From Linepithema humile (Eukaryota > Arthropoda > Insecta > Hymenoptera > Formicidae), in NCBI RefSeq assembly GCF_040581485.1, contig NC_090132.1:13336146-13400145 (forward strand): DNA of 64,000 bases, read 5' to 3'. The position numbers and the translations under genes were made by a program. Below the pieces are notes generated by a model that searched no databases, was not told the origin of the DNA, and saw nothing but the letters and a program-made list of their open reading frames with translations. Position 1 is the stretch's first letter, and each line of letters starts with the position of its first letter. Shown piece after piece: positions 21,857 through 32,499 of the stretch.

Positions 21857-22285
21857 CTATAATAACTGATATACCTTTCTACTTTTTGTCATTTCTAATA
21901 GTTTATTAATAGTTTCTATATTTGATTTATTTGGTCGCGGATATCCATTTAGAACATATCTTCTGAGTAGAACACAAAGATGTTTAACGTCTTGGAATTT
22001 CAGTTCGAAATCTCCTCCTATATATTTTAACATGTATAAAAGTGTATTCATATTTTCATATAACACGTCTTGATCTACATTTTCTCCAAAGCTTCCGTTG
22101 TTATTAATAAAATGATAAATCTCGTCGTGTAAAAGTTTTATATTGTGTTGTATATTATAATCATGCAGTAGATATATAGTTTTGTGTAAATATGTAATAT
22201 TTTCTAAAGTAATATATTTGTTAAAATTTTCAGTATAATTTTGTTGTAATTCTATAGTATTATTATTTTCTTCAGATTTGTTCAT
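21857..22285 (-). CDS. Hypothetical viral protein
   Basis: The ATG at 22285 (MNKSEENNN) gives about 142 residues; a GTG 48 bp upstream would add 16. The protein is rich in His, Asn, Tyr and Leu with amphipathic helices, and has no membrane segment. A conserved-looking C-terminal part (DVKHLCVLLRRYVLNGYPRP) suggests a folded domain, but I do not recognise it. It lies between G1 and another unknown gene, all on the minus strand. Confidence 0.6.
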   Translation of the reverse strand: MNKSEENNNTIELQQNYTENFNKYITLENITYLHKTIYLLHDYNIQHNIKLLHDEIYHFINNNGSFGENVDQDVLYENMNTLLYMLKYIGGDFELKFQDVKHLCVLLRRYVLNGYPRPNKSNIETINKLLEMTKSRKVYQLL

Positions 22286-22481
22286 ATTCGCAATACACAC
22301 ATCATTATGTTTATATTTATCTATAATTAACACGCAAATAAACGAAATATCAATAATGTATAGTATAATTATATTAAATAATGAACTTGATAAAATATCA
22401 AAGATTTTTATTTTTACGATTTATAATGTAAGTAAATATTGTTACATTAGAATACTTAGACTGTATTAAATTTCAGTTTTA

Positions 22482-23003
22482 TTATATATTATATATATAC
22501 TTACAATTTTCCTTGTTAATCAATGAAATATTTAAATAATCGTGACATTCGTTATTCCAGTCATTCAACTCTCCATTATGTGTTTTACAAGTCCTTAGAT
22601 GACATTCTTTATGATTACAAGTTTTTAATATCACAATGCTGGCAATATCAGGATACTGTATGTTAAAATAATCGTCAGTATAATATGGTGTATAATTACA
22701 GTAAGGTATAAATTGATTACTGTTTAACACTGTATTTATTAATTTGTTACTATTTTTTAAAAATAATTTGTTTTGATTATTTTTAGAAACGTAATCTCTA
22801 ATTAGATAAAATTTAGATCTATATCTTTCATTATACATTATCATTTTATTAAAATCTATGTAATATACAGACCCGAAAGTTTTCTCATCGTAATTTCTAT
22901 ACAAAAGAGAGCATGTTTCGTGATTCACACAAAAATCTAAAAAATTAGATGCTTCTTTATTCAATAATACAATAGTTCCAAAATTGTCATATGACCATTG
23001 CAT
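22482..23003 (-). CDS. Hypothetical Cys/His-containing viral protein
   Basis: The product is 173 residues with a TAAATG start on the minus strand. The C-terminal third has clustered metal-binding candidates (CNHKECHLRTCKTH, then NECHDY), possibly a zinc site. The N-terminal part contains CVNHETCSLLY. No signal peptide or membrane helix is seen. Family not recognised. It starts 24 bp from the end of the capping-enzyme methyltransferase piece. Confidence 0.65.
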   Translation of the reverse strand: MQWSYDNFGTIVLLNKEASNFLDFCVNHETCSLLYRNYDEKTFGSVYYIDFNKMIMYNERYRSKFYLIRDYVSKNNQNKLFLKNSNKLINTVLNSNQFIPYCNYTPYYTDDYFNIQYPDIASIVILKTCNHKECHLRTCKTHNGELNDWNNECHDYLNISLINKENCKYIYNI

Positions 23004-23026
23004 TTAAAATAAAAATATTAATGAAG

Positions 23027-25175
23027 TTAAATCTTTTCGAATATAAGTGATACATACATTGAACACAAAACTTCCAAATCAGAACACTTTTTTATATTTG
23101 AATTGGATAAATTCTTAAAGAAGTAATGTCTAGAATCTTCTCTTTCGTTTCTTACTACTGTTAGCGTATCGAATATATCCTGATAAGAAGTTATTAAATC
23201 AAAATGATAGCAGTCTAGAAGAACAAACTTGTTCGATTCGAATACATCTATCATTTCATTTATATCTATTGCGTATTCGTCTTGTGATTCCGATGTCATT
23301 GTTGGTATGTATACTTTAAATATACTATTTCCTTCATAATCCTGAGATAGTACAATTTTTATATTTACATCGTCTATCATAAAATTTAATTCTTCCGTTG
23401 ATCTTTTCTTCATCTCGTCTTTAACTTTTTCTCCGTCTATTGTTGTGATTACAATTTTCCCGTTGTCGTGCAATAATTCTCTAATTTTTTTTACTATTTC
23501 ATTTTTTTTGTTTTTCTTCCAACTGTAATGTATTGCCATGTTCCAATCTATACCTATATATTTTCCAATCCCCGAAGAGTTAACTGTAAATATATAATCT
23601 TTGTCATTGAAGTATGTTTTAAACAAATATAATCTAAATAATGATGATTTTGACTTCTTGACGTGTTTATTGTATCTCGATCTACATTCGTCAAGCGATA
23701 ATTCACTTGGATCTGTTCCAGTCACAGAGTTAGCGTTTATGTAAAAATACCTTTGCATATCTCCTCCTCTTCCTATATCTATGGATAAATAATTATTATT
23801 TTTCCTATCATACTTGACACTTTTAACTTGAGGGGAAAACAAATTTAAAATAGCTTGTGTTTTAATAAAATTTGTTATAAAATTTAATGATATTCTTTTG
23901 CTATTATTTTCTATAAAATATTTAGTTTTATCTATATTTAAATATTCATTTGAGGTAACAGCCAAGTTATAAATTTTATTTAAATCGAAATTCTTTCCGA
24001 GTTCTTTAAATGTTTCTATTGGAGGTACTTTATTTAAAGCAGTGCTCGGAATTAGTCTGAACATTTCAGCCGATTTCCGTGGTATACGCCTCCTTTCCTC
24101 TCCTTACCGCGCGCGCCGCAGCCGCTAGGGCCAGCGCCGCCGAGCGTTAGGAGCGACACTATCTGATTATGAGTGGGTTCTTTTTCCTATTTATTAAAAT
24201 TTTAAAAAATGTATTAAAATTTATTAAAAATAAATTTTTTATTTTTAAATTTATTAAGTGGAAATATTTCAATAGATTTCCACGTCACCCATGAGATACT
24301 AATGCTGACGCGTTTTTTTTAAAATGGTTTCCCCCGTAGACCTATTCCACTAAAGATAAAAATAAATTCTTAATTTAAAAAAAAATATATATGTAAAAGA
24401 GATTTTCTTAATTAGATTTTCTTAGCCTTTTATGAGAATGAACAATTGATGCAATAATGTAGATAAAAACCACTTTTTGAAAAACGTGTCAGTATTAGTA
24501 CCTCATGGGTGACGTAGAAATCTATTGAAATATTTCCACTTAATAAATTTTAAAAAAAATTTATTTTTAATAAATTTTAATAAATTTTTTTAAATTTTAA
24601 TAAATAGGGAGAAGAACCTACTCATAGAACCTAATCAGATAGTGCCGCTCCTAACGCTCGGCGGCGCTGGCCCTAGCGGCTGCGGCGCGCGCGGTAAGGA
24701 GAGGAAAGGAGGCGTATACCACGGAAATCGGCTGAAATGTTCAGACTAATTCCGAGCACTGATTTAAAGTATGGATGTCTTCAGATTTAGTTATAACTTC
24801 ATAACTATTTCCATAATAACTGTGATAAAAGAAGTTATTGATTTTTATGCATCTAGGTATTACAAGTTTGTTGTACGCAAGTGAATATTTATAAATTAAA
24901 TAGTAAGGAGTTACATAAAATTTAGGATTTAACGATTTTGTATTTTGTATTACAACGAATGATAATATTTCATCAAAATAGAAACTTTCGTTGTTTTTTA
25001 TATTTATCCTCTTAAATACTTCATCTCCTGTAGACGAAAACTTTATCAAGTCTATTTCTATATATATACCATCTGACATAAGTATTAAGTTTGGTTTTAT
25101 GCATGCTAATACATCTATTGTATTGTCGAGTTTGAATTTCTCATCTACAGGTTCGTTGTTGTTGTCCTTGTCCAT
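23027..25175 (-). pseudogene. D1R: mRNA capping enzyme large subunit, C-terminal part, split by a hAT-type element
   Basis: The 3' piece 23027-24039 carries the cap guanine-N7 methyltransferase domain, with SAM-binding DIGRGGDMQRYFY, GTDPS and the later LLDCYHFD. The upstream piece 24762-25175 encodes the end of the guanylyltransferase: KFKLDNTIDVLACIKP fits capping motif V and its OB region. A 722-bp element (24040-24761) separates them. The frame is continuous across its 8-bp target duplication, so this was one gene. Upstream of about 25175 the gene is cut, and the preceding domain lies on the opposite strand (next entry). The start at 25175 is therefore probably artificial. Confidence 0.85.
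24040..24761. mobile_element. hAT-type foldback MITE, 722 bp
   Basis: Terminal inverted repeats of about 275 bp begin cagtgctcggaattagtctg on both ends. The start CAGTG and the perfect 8-bp target duplication atttaaag (24032-24039 and 24762-24769) are typical of hAT elements. The inner part is AT-rich, the outer arms GC-rich. There is no transposase. It sits inside the capping-enzyme gene, and a short false start (MFRLIPSTA) arises within its terminal repeat. Confidence 0.93.
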
Positions 25176-25178
25176 AAT

Positions 25179-25812
25179 TATAATTCCGTCTGTAACAAAT
25201 TATACTAGAATTCCTAATAATACTTCATGGTACATAGAATTAGAGTATATTGGAAATGTAAAACATTTTGATAAAGACTTATTTAGGAAAAATCTAATAG
25301 ATTGTTTTTCTCAAATTTATGGGGTTTCTAATATTTTTAACATTTCAATTTTAAAAAATAGAATGCCTAATATTTTGAAGACTAATTTCATTACGTTTAA
25401 AGATCTGCTTCAGAAAAATGAAACTAATATTTTGATAACAACGAAAGTAGACGGAGAGAAAGTAGAATTTAAAGTTAAAAACGGTATATGTTACATGATA
25501 CTAAATAATATAATATATACATTGAAGACTAACATTAACAAAGACATAAAATTAGTTGGTGTCGGAGAATATGTAAAAGTAGAAAACAAAAAGGTGATAT
25601 ACCCGTTTTACATACACTCTATTAATAATAAAATTATGAGGAATAGACAGAAATCGTTACTATTATTTAAAGAGTTGATAACAGATAATAGCTATAAAAT
25701 TTCAAGTACAAAAGATAATAACGAATTAAAAGTAAGCAGAGATTCTTACGAATATAAACAATCTGATTTGCTTGATATCGATATAATACACAAGGACGTG
25801 TATGGACTTTAA
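25179..25812 (+). pseudogene. D1R: Inverted middle part of the capping enzyme (triphosphatase end plus guanylyltransferase)
   Basis: The plus-strand open frame encodes a likely C-terminal triphosphatase strand (SWYIELEYIG) followed by the guanylyltransferase active site TTKVDGEKVEF (motif I, KxDG, Lys being the GMP acceptor) and a domain ending DIIHKDVYGL with a stop at 25810. It breaks off before motif IV. The piece carrying motif V and the methyltransferase is on the minus strand immediately to the left. The arrangement is best explained by an inversion inside one original gene. The first ~200 residues of the triphosphatase are missing from this neighbourhood. Confidence 0.72.
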
Positions 25813-25862
25813 TGTACCAATTATACAATGTACCTAAGGACAAAGTTAATTGAGAATCAATA

Positions 25863-25946
25863 TCTATGTTTAAATTATCAGAAGATTTTATCAGAGAGTT
25901 CGAGGACAGAGTGGATTGGAACCTTATATCTAAACGTCATACCTAA
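25863..25946 (+). pseudogene. Single tryptophan-repeat fragment
   Basis: One repeat unit, LSEDFIREFEDRVDWNLIS, is readable from 25863 to a TAA at 25944. It has no start codon and no second unit. It lies between the inverted capping-enzyme piece and a truncated helicase, i.e. at a rearrangement junction. It is followed by cctaatgtaccaat, which also follows the truncated repeats at 10.5 kb. Confidence 0.65.
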
Positions 25947-25989
25947 TGTACCAATGATGATACGTAAAGTATATATGTACCTAATCGTA

Positions 25990-26306
25990 TTTTCATTTAT
26001 CACTACACTCTTACTTTCTAAATTACATACAAAGTTATAATAATTTTCTTTTTCATCAGTATTTGACTTAACATTAATGTGAAATGTCTTGTGTAATGTG
26101 TTTCCTCCAATATTATTTGCAGATACTCCAGTATAAGATGTCTTTATAATTTTAAGATTGTTAGAGAATAATTCTTCTATTCTTTCTATTAAAAAAGACT
26201 TGCCAGTACCAGCCATTCCGTGTATAAATAAAAGCAAAGTTTCATCTTTATCTAGTTTATATTTAATATAATCAACAACTTTTTGTTGATCTTTGTTATA
26301 CTCCAT
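25990..26306 (-). pseudogene. Truncated Pif1/RecD-like SF1 helicase, N-terminal end
   Basis: It starts MEYNKDQQKVVDYI (the Q-motif-like NxxQxxA pattern), then has Walker A HGMAGTGKS and the Ia region TGVSANNIGGNTLHKTF, all standard for Pif1-type helicases. Similarity fades near residue 95-105, where the frame runs into tryptophan-repeat and junction sequence. Motifs II to VI are absent. The intact protein would be 400 residues or more. It is a remnant created by the same rearrangement as the capping-enzyme inversion. Confidence 0.75.
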
Positions 26307-26338
26307 TATAGATTTTTATTTTCGTTATATATTTTCAT

Positions 26339-28033
26339 TTATTCAATCACTTCGATACAATCTTTAGTATATCTTAGTTTTTTCACTTTCTTAATAAAAA
26401 CATTAAGAGATTTTTTAACCAATTTCAATGGATGATTTTCGTCGAAATCTTTCCATTTTACCTCAACAGAACAATTGAGTATATTTTTTTCCTTATTAAA
26501 GTCTAACGACGAAGGTTGATTCAGAAGAATATTTGCTATATTAAAGTTAGCGTTTCCAATACACGGATACTTATATTTTTCTAAAAAGTAATAGTTTCTG
26601 AAATGATTATAACCAAAATAAAGTAAATAGAAATTATATTTATTGTTTTCTATTATTCTTTCTGAAGGTCCAGCCTTTACTGTTGTATCTTTTTCAAAAC
26701 CTATGTTCTTCGATACAAAATCTAATCCAAATATATATGGCTCGTATATTAAAACATCGTATTTTTTTGATTTGTAACTTCTTAGATCTTTACCTGCTGT
26801 ATTATACGTGTGATCCCATAAATCTACTGGAATACTAACATCTTCTATATTTAATTCATCGATTATCTCTAGAGGAATTATTCTATTTTCTTCCTTAATA
26901 TAATCACCTAATATATATTTAAATTTCTTTGAAATGTTATAATTGTCCGATCTTCCTCCTCTATTAAATTCAAGTACATTAGTATGAAACCATATTTTAT
27001 TATTTTTTGGGACATTTCTTATAATTATTTTACAGTAATTTAGGTTATCAAATTTATAACTAGTGTTGTTTTCAATATTAACAAAAACGGAACCTCCCGG
27101 ATATTCATCTTTGAAATTTTCAAAACTCTCAGATATTCTAATTAAGTCCGGAAAAATTCTATTCCTAAAAGAAATTATATAATCCTTTTCTGTAGCATTA
27201 TAGCCTGGATGAGATATAAAATACATATTATTGAATTGTGATGTCTTACAAAACCATCCTATTTCAGTAATTTTTTTGAATGTATTTGTAAAGAATTCTT
27301 CTTTAGGATTCACAGAATAATATTCGTCTCTTATATGGGAAAAGTTGTTTTCCTCTATATACTTATCTTCAATTTGATATGAAGATTGAATATTGTAGAC
27401 TCTGACTAACAGTTTAACTTCTGGAATAATTTTTTCAATCAGAGAAAGTGACTCGCTAGCAAATTCTCTATCATAACTTATTATATCTGTCAATTGACCA
27501 ATTTCAACTACAAACTCTACTCTGTTGTTCTTTGGAATTCTTAGTATCGAATGAGGAGGAGATTTATCGAATTGCGTGAATATAGGTATAAATAAGTCTA
27601 ATTGGTTAAATATTGTATAATCTAAATGTTTACCTTTTTTGTAATTGCAGTAATCCTCTCTGTGTCCTACTATAGTATCGTCCTTATATACATTTGGAGA
27701 AAAATAAGAACTAAATATATCGAATCCACTCAATTTTAATATAGATCCATTGATATTGATTTCAAAAGACTTTATAAGTTTTAACCCAGGATAATCCGTA
27801 TATCTTATTGATCCCTTGCCTTTTATCTCTGGTATCTTTATACCTACACAAGGAAAGTCTATACCATCCAATCTCGAATCTATTATATTGAAATGGTATC
27901 TACATCCTCTTGTATAAGATTGTGATAGATTTACTATTTGAGGACAATTAATTGGTAAATCTTTTATAGGAATTCTGTATATATCATTATTCTTATTATC
28001 AACTACAATGTTTTTAATAAGTATATCTTTCAT
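26339..28033 (-). CDS. D13L: D13-like scaffold protein (rifampicin-resistance family)
   Basis: The product is 564 residues, uninterrupted, close to the ~550 of D13. The family is a double jelly-roll trimer that forms the honeycomb scaffold on immature virions and is related to large-DNA-virus capsid proteins. The sequence is beta-rich with no membrane helix. Landmarks include CPQIVNLSQSYTRGCRYHFN near the N-terminus, the mid-region FEFVVEIG-type strand (VEFVVEIGQL) and the C-terminal RNYYFLEKYKYPC. Identification rests on overall pattern, length and context. The gene is intact in spite of decay on both sides. Confidence 0.8.
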   Translation of the reverse strand: MKDILIKNIVVDNKNNDIYRIPIKDLPINCPQIVNLSQSYTRGCRYHFNIIDSRLDGIDFPCVGIKIPEIKGKGSIRYTDYPGLKLIKSFEININGSILKLSGFDIFSSYFSPNVYKDDTIVGHREDYCNYKKGKHLDYTIFNQLDLFIPIFTQFDKSPPHSILRIPKNNRVEFVVEIGQLTDIISYDREFASESLSLIEKIIPEVKLLVRVYNIQSSYQIEDKYIEENNFSHIRDEYYSVNPKEEFFTNTFKKITEIGWFCKTSQFNNMYFISHPGYNATEKDYIISFRNRIFPDLIRISESFENFKDEYPGGSVFVNIENNTSYKFDNLNYCKIIIRNVPKNNKIWFHTNVLEFNRGGRSDNYNISKKFKYILGDYIKEENRIIPLEIIDELNIEDVSIPVDLWDHTYNTAGKDLRSYKSKKYDVLIYEPYIFGLDFVSKNIGFEKDTTVKAGPSERIIENNKYNFYLLYFGYNHFRNYYFLEKYKYPCIGNANFNIANILLNQPSSLDFNKEKNILNCSVEVKWKDFDENHPLKLVKKSLNVFIKKVKKLRYTKDCIEVIE

Positions 28034-28095
28034 TTTATCTTTTTTATTAAGAGATAAAATTTTGAAATAATATAATTAACTATCAAATAAGAATA

Positions 28096-29547
28096 ATGGA
28101 GCTTAGTCATATATGTTTGAGTGCAATTATAAATTCATACATAAAATATTATGATTGCAATAATAATAATAAAGTGTTCTTACAAAAACTATTTTCACAT
28201 TCCAAAAATATAAAAAATGCTCATGTGTCGCTCTATGTATACGCATATAAATATGAGTATTTAAGAGACTTAGTAGATGTTAATAATATACACACGACTC
28301 TAACGAGAATTATGATTAAAACAAACTATAAATATTTATGTGATTTCATAGAGTTTTATATCGATTATATTGATTTTAACTTATTGTCAATTTTCGATAT
28401 AAGCGAATGTATTTTAAGAAAGTATTCAAGTAAATTTGATATGACTTTACTATCTAGAATAAAAAAACTACCTGAAAGTATTATAATTGACGAAATAGAT
28501 AGAGTAAGTATTAAAGATGTGTGTAAATTTCAAAATCTGTCAGAAAATTTTATACGATGGTTTTACGATATAGTTGAATGGAATTATATATCTAAATATC
28601 AAGTTTTATCAGAAGATTTTATAGAAAGTTTTAAAGATAAAGTTAATTGGAAATATATATCAAAATATCAAAATTTATCAGAAAACTTTATAAGAAAATT
28701 TAAAAGAAAAGTTAATTGGAATTATATATCTTCGTCTGATAATAGTTTAAGTCACGATTTTATATACGAATTTAGACATAAAATAAACTGGAAAAACCTG
28801 TCAAAATGTTATAAAAATATTGATAAATCGTTCCTATTAAGATTTAATAAATATATATATTTTGACTACTTATATTTTAATTTAGATTGTCATATATATA
28901 ATAATTTTACTAGTCAATTAGATTATACAGTGCCATATGAGAATATTATAAAAAGTATTGACTATCTAGATATAGATATGCTTATCAAAAGAAATAACAT
29001 AACTAAAGAAATTTTAAACGACAATTCTGTGCGTAAGTATCATCACACTATATTTAAGTTATTGTTCCTAAATAAGAAATTAGAATTATGTGATATAGAA
29101 AACAGTGATTATGCTATAGATTATATGTTCCTCAGTAGAGAATACTCTTTAAGCGAAGACTTTATAGAAAATAATATTGATAAGTTGTATATTTACGAAA
29201 TTATACGTAATCAAAAACTTTCTGTTAATTTTTTAAGGAAACATTCCAATGTATTTATACTTAATGATATTTTACAATATCATAAAATGCCTGAAGACTT
29301 TATTGTAGATAATATAGATTATGTAGACTGGAGAATAGTATTAAAATACCAAAACATATCAAACTCGTTCATATATAATTTTAAGGACATAATTCCTTGG
29401 AAGTATGTTTCGTTATACTATAGAATAGATAAAGATTTTATATATAGGTATAGATACTATATAAATATGTATGAGGTTAATTTTAACGAATATTTTAGAG
29501 ACAAATCAAAATATTTGAAATATATTACAGATATAACTTCTCAATAA
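28096..29547 (+). CDS. Tryptophan-repeat family protein
   Basis: The product is 483 residues and intact. The N-terminal ~130 residues are helical. Units of about 29 residues then follow (e.g. SENFIRWFYDIVEWNYISKY, LSEDFIESFKDKVNWKYIS), with degenerate units in the middle and at the C-terminus. It is the best preserved member of the family in this window. Solenoid proteins of this type may mediate protein-protein contacts, but the target is unknown. Its 3' end overlaps the C-terminal coding sequence of the convergent gene. Confidence 0.8.
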   Translation: MELSHICLSAIINSYIKYYDCNNNNKVFLQKLFSHSKNIKNAHVSLYVYAYKYEYLRDLVDVNNIHTTLTRIMIKTNYKYLCDFIEFYIDYIDFNLLSIFDISECILRKYSSKFDMTLLSRIKKLPESIIIDEIDRVSIKDVCKFQNLSENFIRWFYDIVEWNYISKYQVLSEDFIESFKDKVNWKYISKYQNLSENFIRKFKRKVNWNYISSSDNSLSHDFIYEFRHKINWKNLSKCYKNIDKSFLLRFNKYIYFDYLYFNLDCHIYNNFTSQLDYTVPYENIIKSIDYLDIDMLIKRNNITKEILNDNSVRKYHHTIFKLLFLNKKLELCDIENSDYAIDYMFLSREYSLSEDFIENNIDKLYIYEIIRNQKLSVNFLRKHSNVFILNDILQYHKMPEDFIVDNIDYVDWRIVLKYQNISNSFIYNFKDIIPWKYVSLYYRIDKDFIYRYRYYINMYEVNFNEYFRDKSKYLKYITDITSQ

Positions 29548-30237
29548 GTTCATTAAATTGTCCTGAAAGTTCTATGTAATAATTTTTGCTATTATATTCT
29601 TTATTTATGTATTTTAAAAATATATATCTATCTTTTTTATTCTTTTCGTCCTTTAATTGATAAAATTTATTATTTATTAATTTCCTTTTTTTGAAAGTTC
29701 AATACACTTATTCTTTAATGAAATAAAGTCACTTATATTGCTCGTTTTAGTATCTAGTAGTATTTTATAAATTTTATTATGTAATTCTATCATTTCCTTT
29801 TTTATATTGTACATACTATTTTTATATAAATAATATTCATTTTTGTACAAAAAGTAATTTTTTAAAAGTTTGAAATCCTTTCTATAAGGAAAGTAGAAGT
29901 TAATATCTTTAATTTTTTCTATATAATCAGAATATTCAGGAATATCTAAAGTTGTCATATTTACAAAATCTATCTCATTTTCGTTTGATGGAAGTTCTTC
30001 GTTAAAAACATAAATGGAGTATGATCCTCCTATTATATTAGAAATATTATTTGTTATTGTTTTCTCTTTACTCTTTAGGAATATAAAGTTAAAATACTTA
30101 TTCTTGTCAGTGATTACACAGTCATTGTCTACTTTAATAAATTTTAGGCAATAGTTGTATACATTGAAAAAACTCTTGTCCTTAAGATTACTTGAAGATA
30201 TTATTTTACTGGATAAGTTAATGATTTCTTTATACAT
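29546..30237 (-). pseudogene. Hypothetical viral protein, C-terminal frameshift
   Basis: An open frame from 30237 gives 186 residues ending at 29677 just after LSKKGN. In the neighbouring frame coding-like sequence continues for about 45 more residues to the left (KDRYIFLKYINKEYN, YIELSGQFNELIEKL). The frames switch in a run of A's near 29690-29697. The protein is Lys/Tyr/Ile-rich and unrecognised; a GGSYSIYVFNEELP stretch is its most distinctive part. It starts 1 bp after the stop of the split gene at 30239. Confidence 0.55.
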
Positions 30238-30831
30238 CTTATATAATGTACGATTTTTTTTTTCTATTATTTGAACAAACTATTATTTCATCGATATCAT
30301 CAGATTTATATAAAATAAGTAATTTACACTTCAATTGTTTAATATATTCAATATGTTCATTCAATCTTATCAAAAATTCATTATATATTTTGACCAGCAA
30401 AGTTTCTCTGATGAAAATTCTCTTCCTAGTTATTGTATCAATATATTTGTAAGATAATTCTATATCTAAAGGTTTTATATTTTCTGAGTGTACTATATTC
30501 ACGATATCAAACTCTTCATCATTGAATGGTAATTCTAAACAATATTTATAAAAACTATAATTTCCATATTTTATAGTATTTATTTTTATTCCGTAAATTG
30601 ACATTTTTTTTATACCATCATTATCTACTATTTCATCATAATGGTCGAGAATTTCACAATCTGATATTTTGTCAAAAAATCTTTTCCTCTTATCCTCTTC
30701 TATTTCGTTATTTATATTTTTAATATATGAATACTTCTTTACGTTCAGATAATTTTCAAAGTTACAGTTATTAAAATACTTGGTGTTAAATAAATTCTTT
30801 CTATTGTTGTATTCATTGGTAAAATAATATT

Positions 30832-30994
30832 TATGCCCCAATGTCTCGTCCGGATGGATATATAAAACTATGTAGTCGTGCCCCTGCACGCGCCCAGACA
30901 ACAGAGTTCAAAAAACCGCGCTATATAAAACAAAAATTGGCTATGCGCGCGGTTCGTCTTTTCCTCACTGCTTGCGCTGCGCGCGCCCTCCACT
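30832..30994 (+). repeat. DIRS left terminal repeat
   Basis: The tip tatgccccaa is followed by 154 bp (30841-30994) that is inverted at 35857-36010, nearly identical. It probably contains the element promoter; a tatataaaac box lies near 30860. Confidence 0.9.
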
Positions 30995-31080
30995 CCATTG
31001 TGTTCTGTTCGTTCACCCAGACAACGTGTACTTTTTTCTTCACCTTCCTTTTTCAAGTATTTTTTGACTTCTTCTTCGCT

Positions 31081-32499
31081 ATGCCAAAACATAAGGCAAA
31101 AAAGAAATATTCGCGACATTCACGCGAGAAAAGATCCCGGGATTCGTACGATCGAGGGCGAGATATTCACGAATTCTCGCGTTCCCGATCGCGCGTTCAC
31201 TCGCCGGCCCATGGATCAAGATATCGACGGCGTCAGGCTCACTCTTCGGCGGATTCAAGATCCTCGAGGGACACATCCATCGGAAGATCGAGGTCGAGAG
31301 ACGGGCTCTACGAGATGCTCGATCATATTCGAGCGCTCGTTTCCAGTAGAGACGGTAATCATAACCTAAATTTTCGTCGAACCAAAGAGGTTAGATCGCC
31401 TTTGCGCGACGCCACGCAGGTAGAGGAGGATTCGGCCTCAGTCTTGGTCGACTCTCTGACCTCACCTCAGAGCATTAAAGGACCGACGGTCATAATAAAT
31501 GACCGGGGCGTTGTACCAGGTATGTCCTCTTGTTGACCCAGACGATTCTCTATTCCTGGCAAAGAGAGGACGTAACCGACGGTTACCTTTTGCTCTATTT
31601 TTTCTTTTTTAGTGGTGGCGGAGGTCAGAGATGAGGACGTCCCGTCCGCCCACAGCGGGTCCTTCATCGCTCCTCCTACCGTTGAGAGCGCAGAACCCCC
31701 CCTCTTGACTATCGACTCTGAGGCGCAGACCCTGGCCAAAGAACTATTCGGTGAGGTTAACGCACCAACGATACCCTCTACCTGGAACCAAACGGTTCTG
31801 AATTCGATCCAGTCCGACTCCCGCACAGGTCTGAGTCAGGATATTCGCGCCCATCTTTTATCAAAATACGAGGTAAAAGAGGCGCTAGCGAACTTGATTC
31901 CACCAAGGCTTAACAAGGAATTGGCCGCTGTACTGACCCCATCTGTTGTCAAGCGAGACGAATATCAGTTCCTGGCACAAACACAAGTCAGTGCTTGCCT
32001 TAATGCTTTTGGTTCAGGAGTATCCATCCTGCTACAACCTGAGATAGCGGAGGGTCTCAACAGTGCCTTACGATCAGCTCTGACGTTCTTTTCGGAGGGA
32101 ATTCATTTGCTCGCTGACCACCAGTATCGACTTTCATTAGCGAGGAAGGCCTTTACCAAACTCTCCTTAAATATTATTGGAAAAAATGCAGCCGACTCAG
32201 CAATCATCGACGATTTCCTTTTCGGGCAGAATTTCGCTGAGACGCTCAAAGCCGCTCAGGCTTGCGAGAAAACAGGGCGCGAGGTATCAAAATCTCTACC
32301 TCAGATGGGAAAGAAATCATTACAACCCGTTCGCCAGTATTCACAACAGCGAAAGCAGCCTTACAATTCAAAAGCACGCCAATCGGGAAACCAGAGGACT
32401 CCTGCTCGCTCATATGCGGCTCGCCGGACAGGAGATCGCCTTCCCAAGAGCCGCTCCTATCGAGCCCAGTCTCGATCTCGGGCAGGTCGCCGCCCCTAA
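31081..32499 (+). CDS. DIRS Gag-like protein, spliced
   Basis: Exon 1 runs 31081-31519 and exon 2 31613-32499, joined in frame across a 93-bp intron. Translation probably starts at MPKHKAKKKYSRHSRE (31081); an upstream in-frame ATG at 30841 lies in the terminal repeat. The N-terminus is Arg/Ser-rich, resembling SR-type or nucleic-acid-binding tails. The middle is helical, and the C-terminus is again basic and glutamine-rich (QQRKQPYNSKARQSGNQR). There is no zinc knuckle, which is normal for DIRS Gag. It overlaps the RT frame by over 200 bp. Confidence 0.75.
31520..31612 (+). other. Predicted spliceosomal intron in DIRS gag
   Basis: The donor accag|gtatgt at 31520 and the acceptor ttttctttttt-ag ending at 31612 flank a 93-bp segment with an in-frame stop (TGA at 31534). 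Removing it keeps the frame of exon 1 continuous with exon 2. A pyrimidine-rich tract precedes the AG. Confidence 0.7.

Noticed and set aside
24040..24064. MFRLIPSTA start for the methyltransferase half of the capping enzyme
   Set aside because: These codons are in the terminal repeat of the hAT-type element, and the same string occurs inverted at the other end; the viral frame joins at the target duplication instead.
24991..25178. N-terminal part of the plus-strand frame before the guanylyltransferase piece
   Set aside because: It is antisense to the motif V segment on the minus strand, which is the real coding strand there.
30841..31080. Upstream in-frame ATG for the DIRS Gag
   Set aside because: It lies inside the terminal repeat, and the encoded residues are shared with the other repeat copy; the ATG at 31081 begins the Gag-like basic region.
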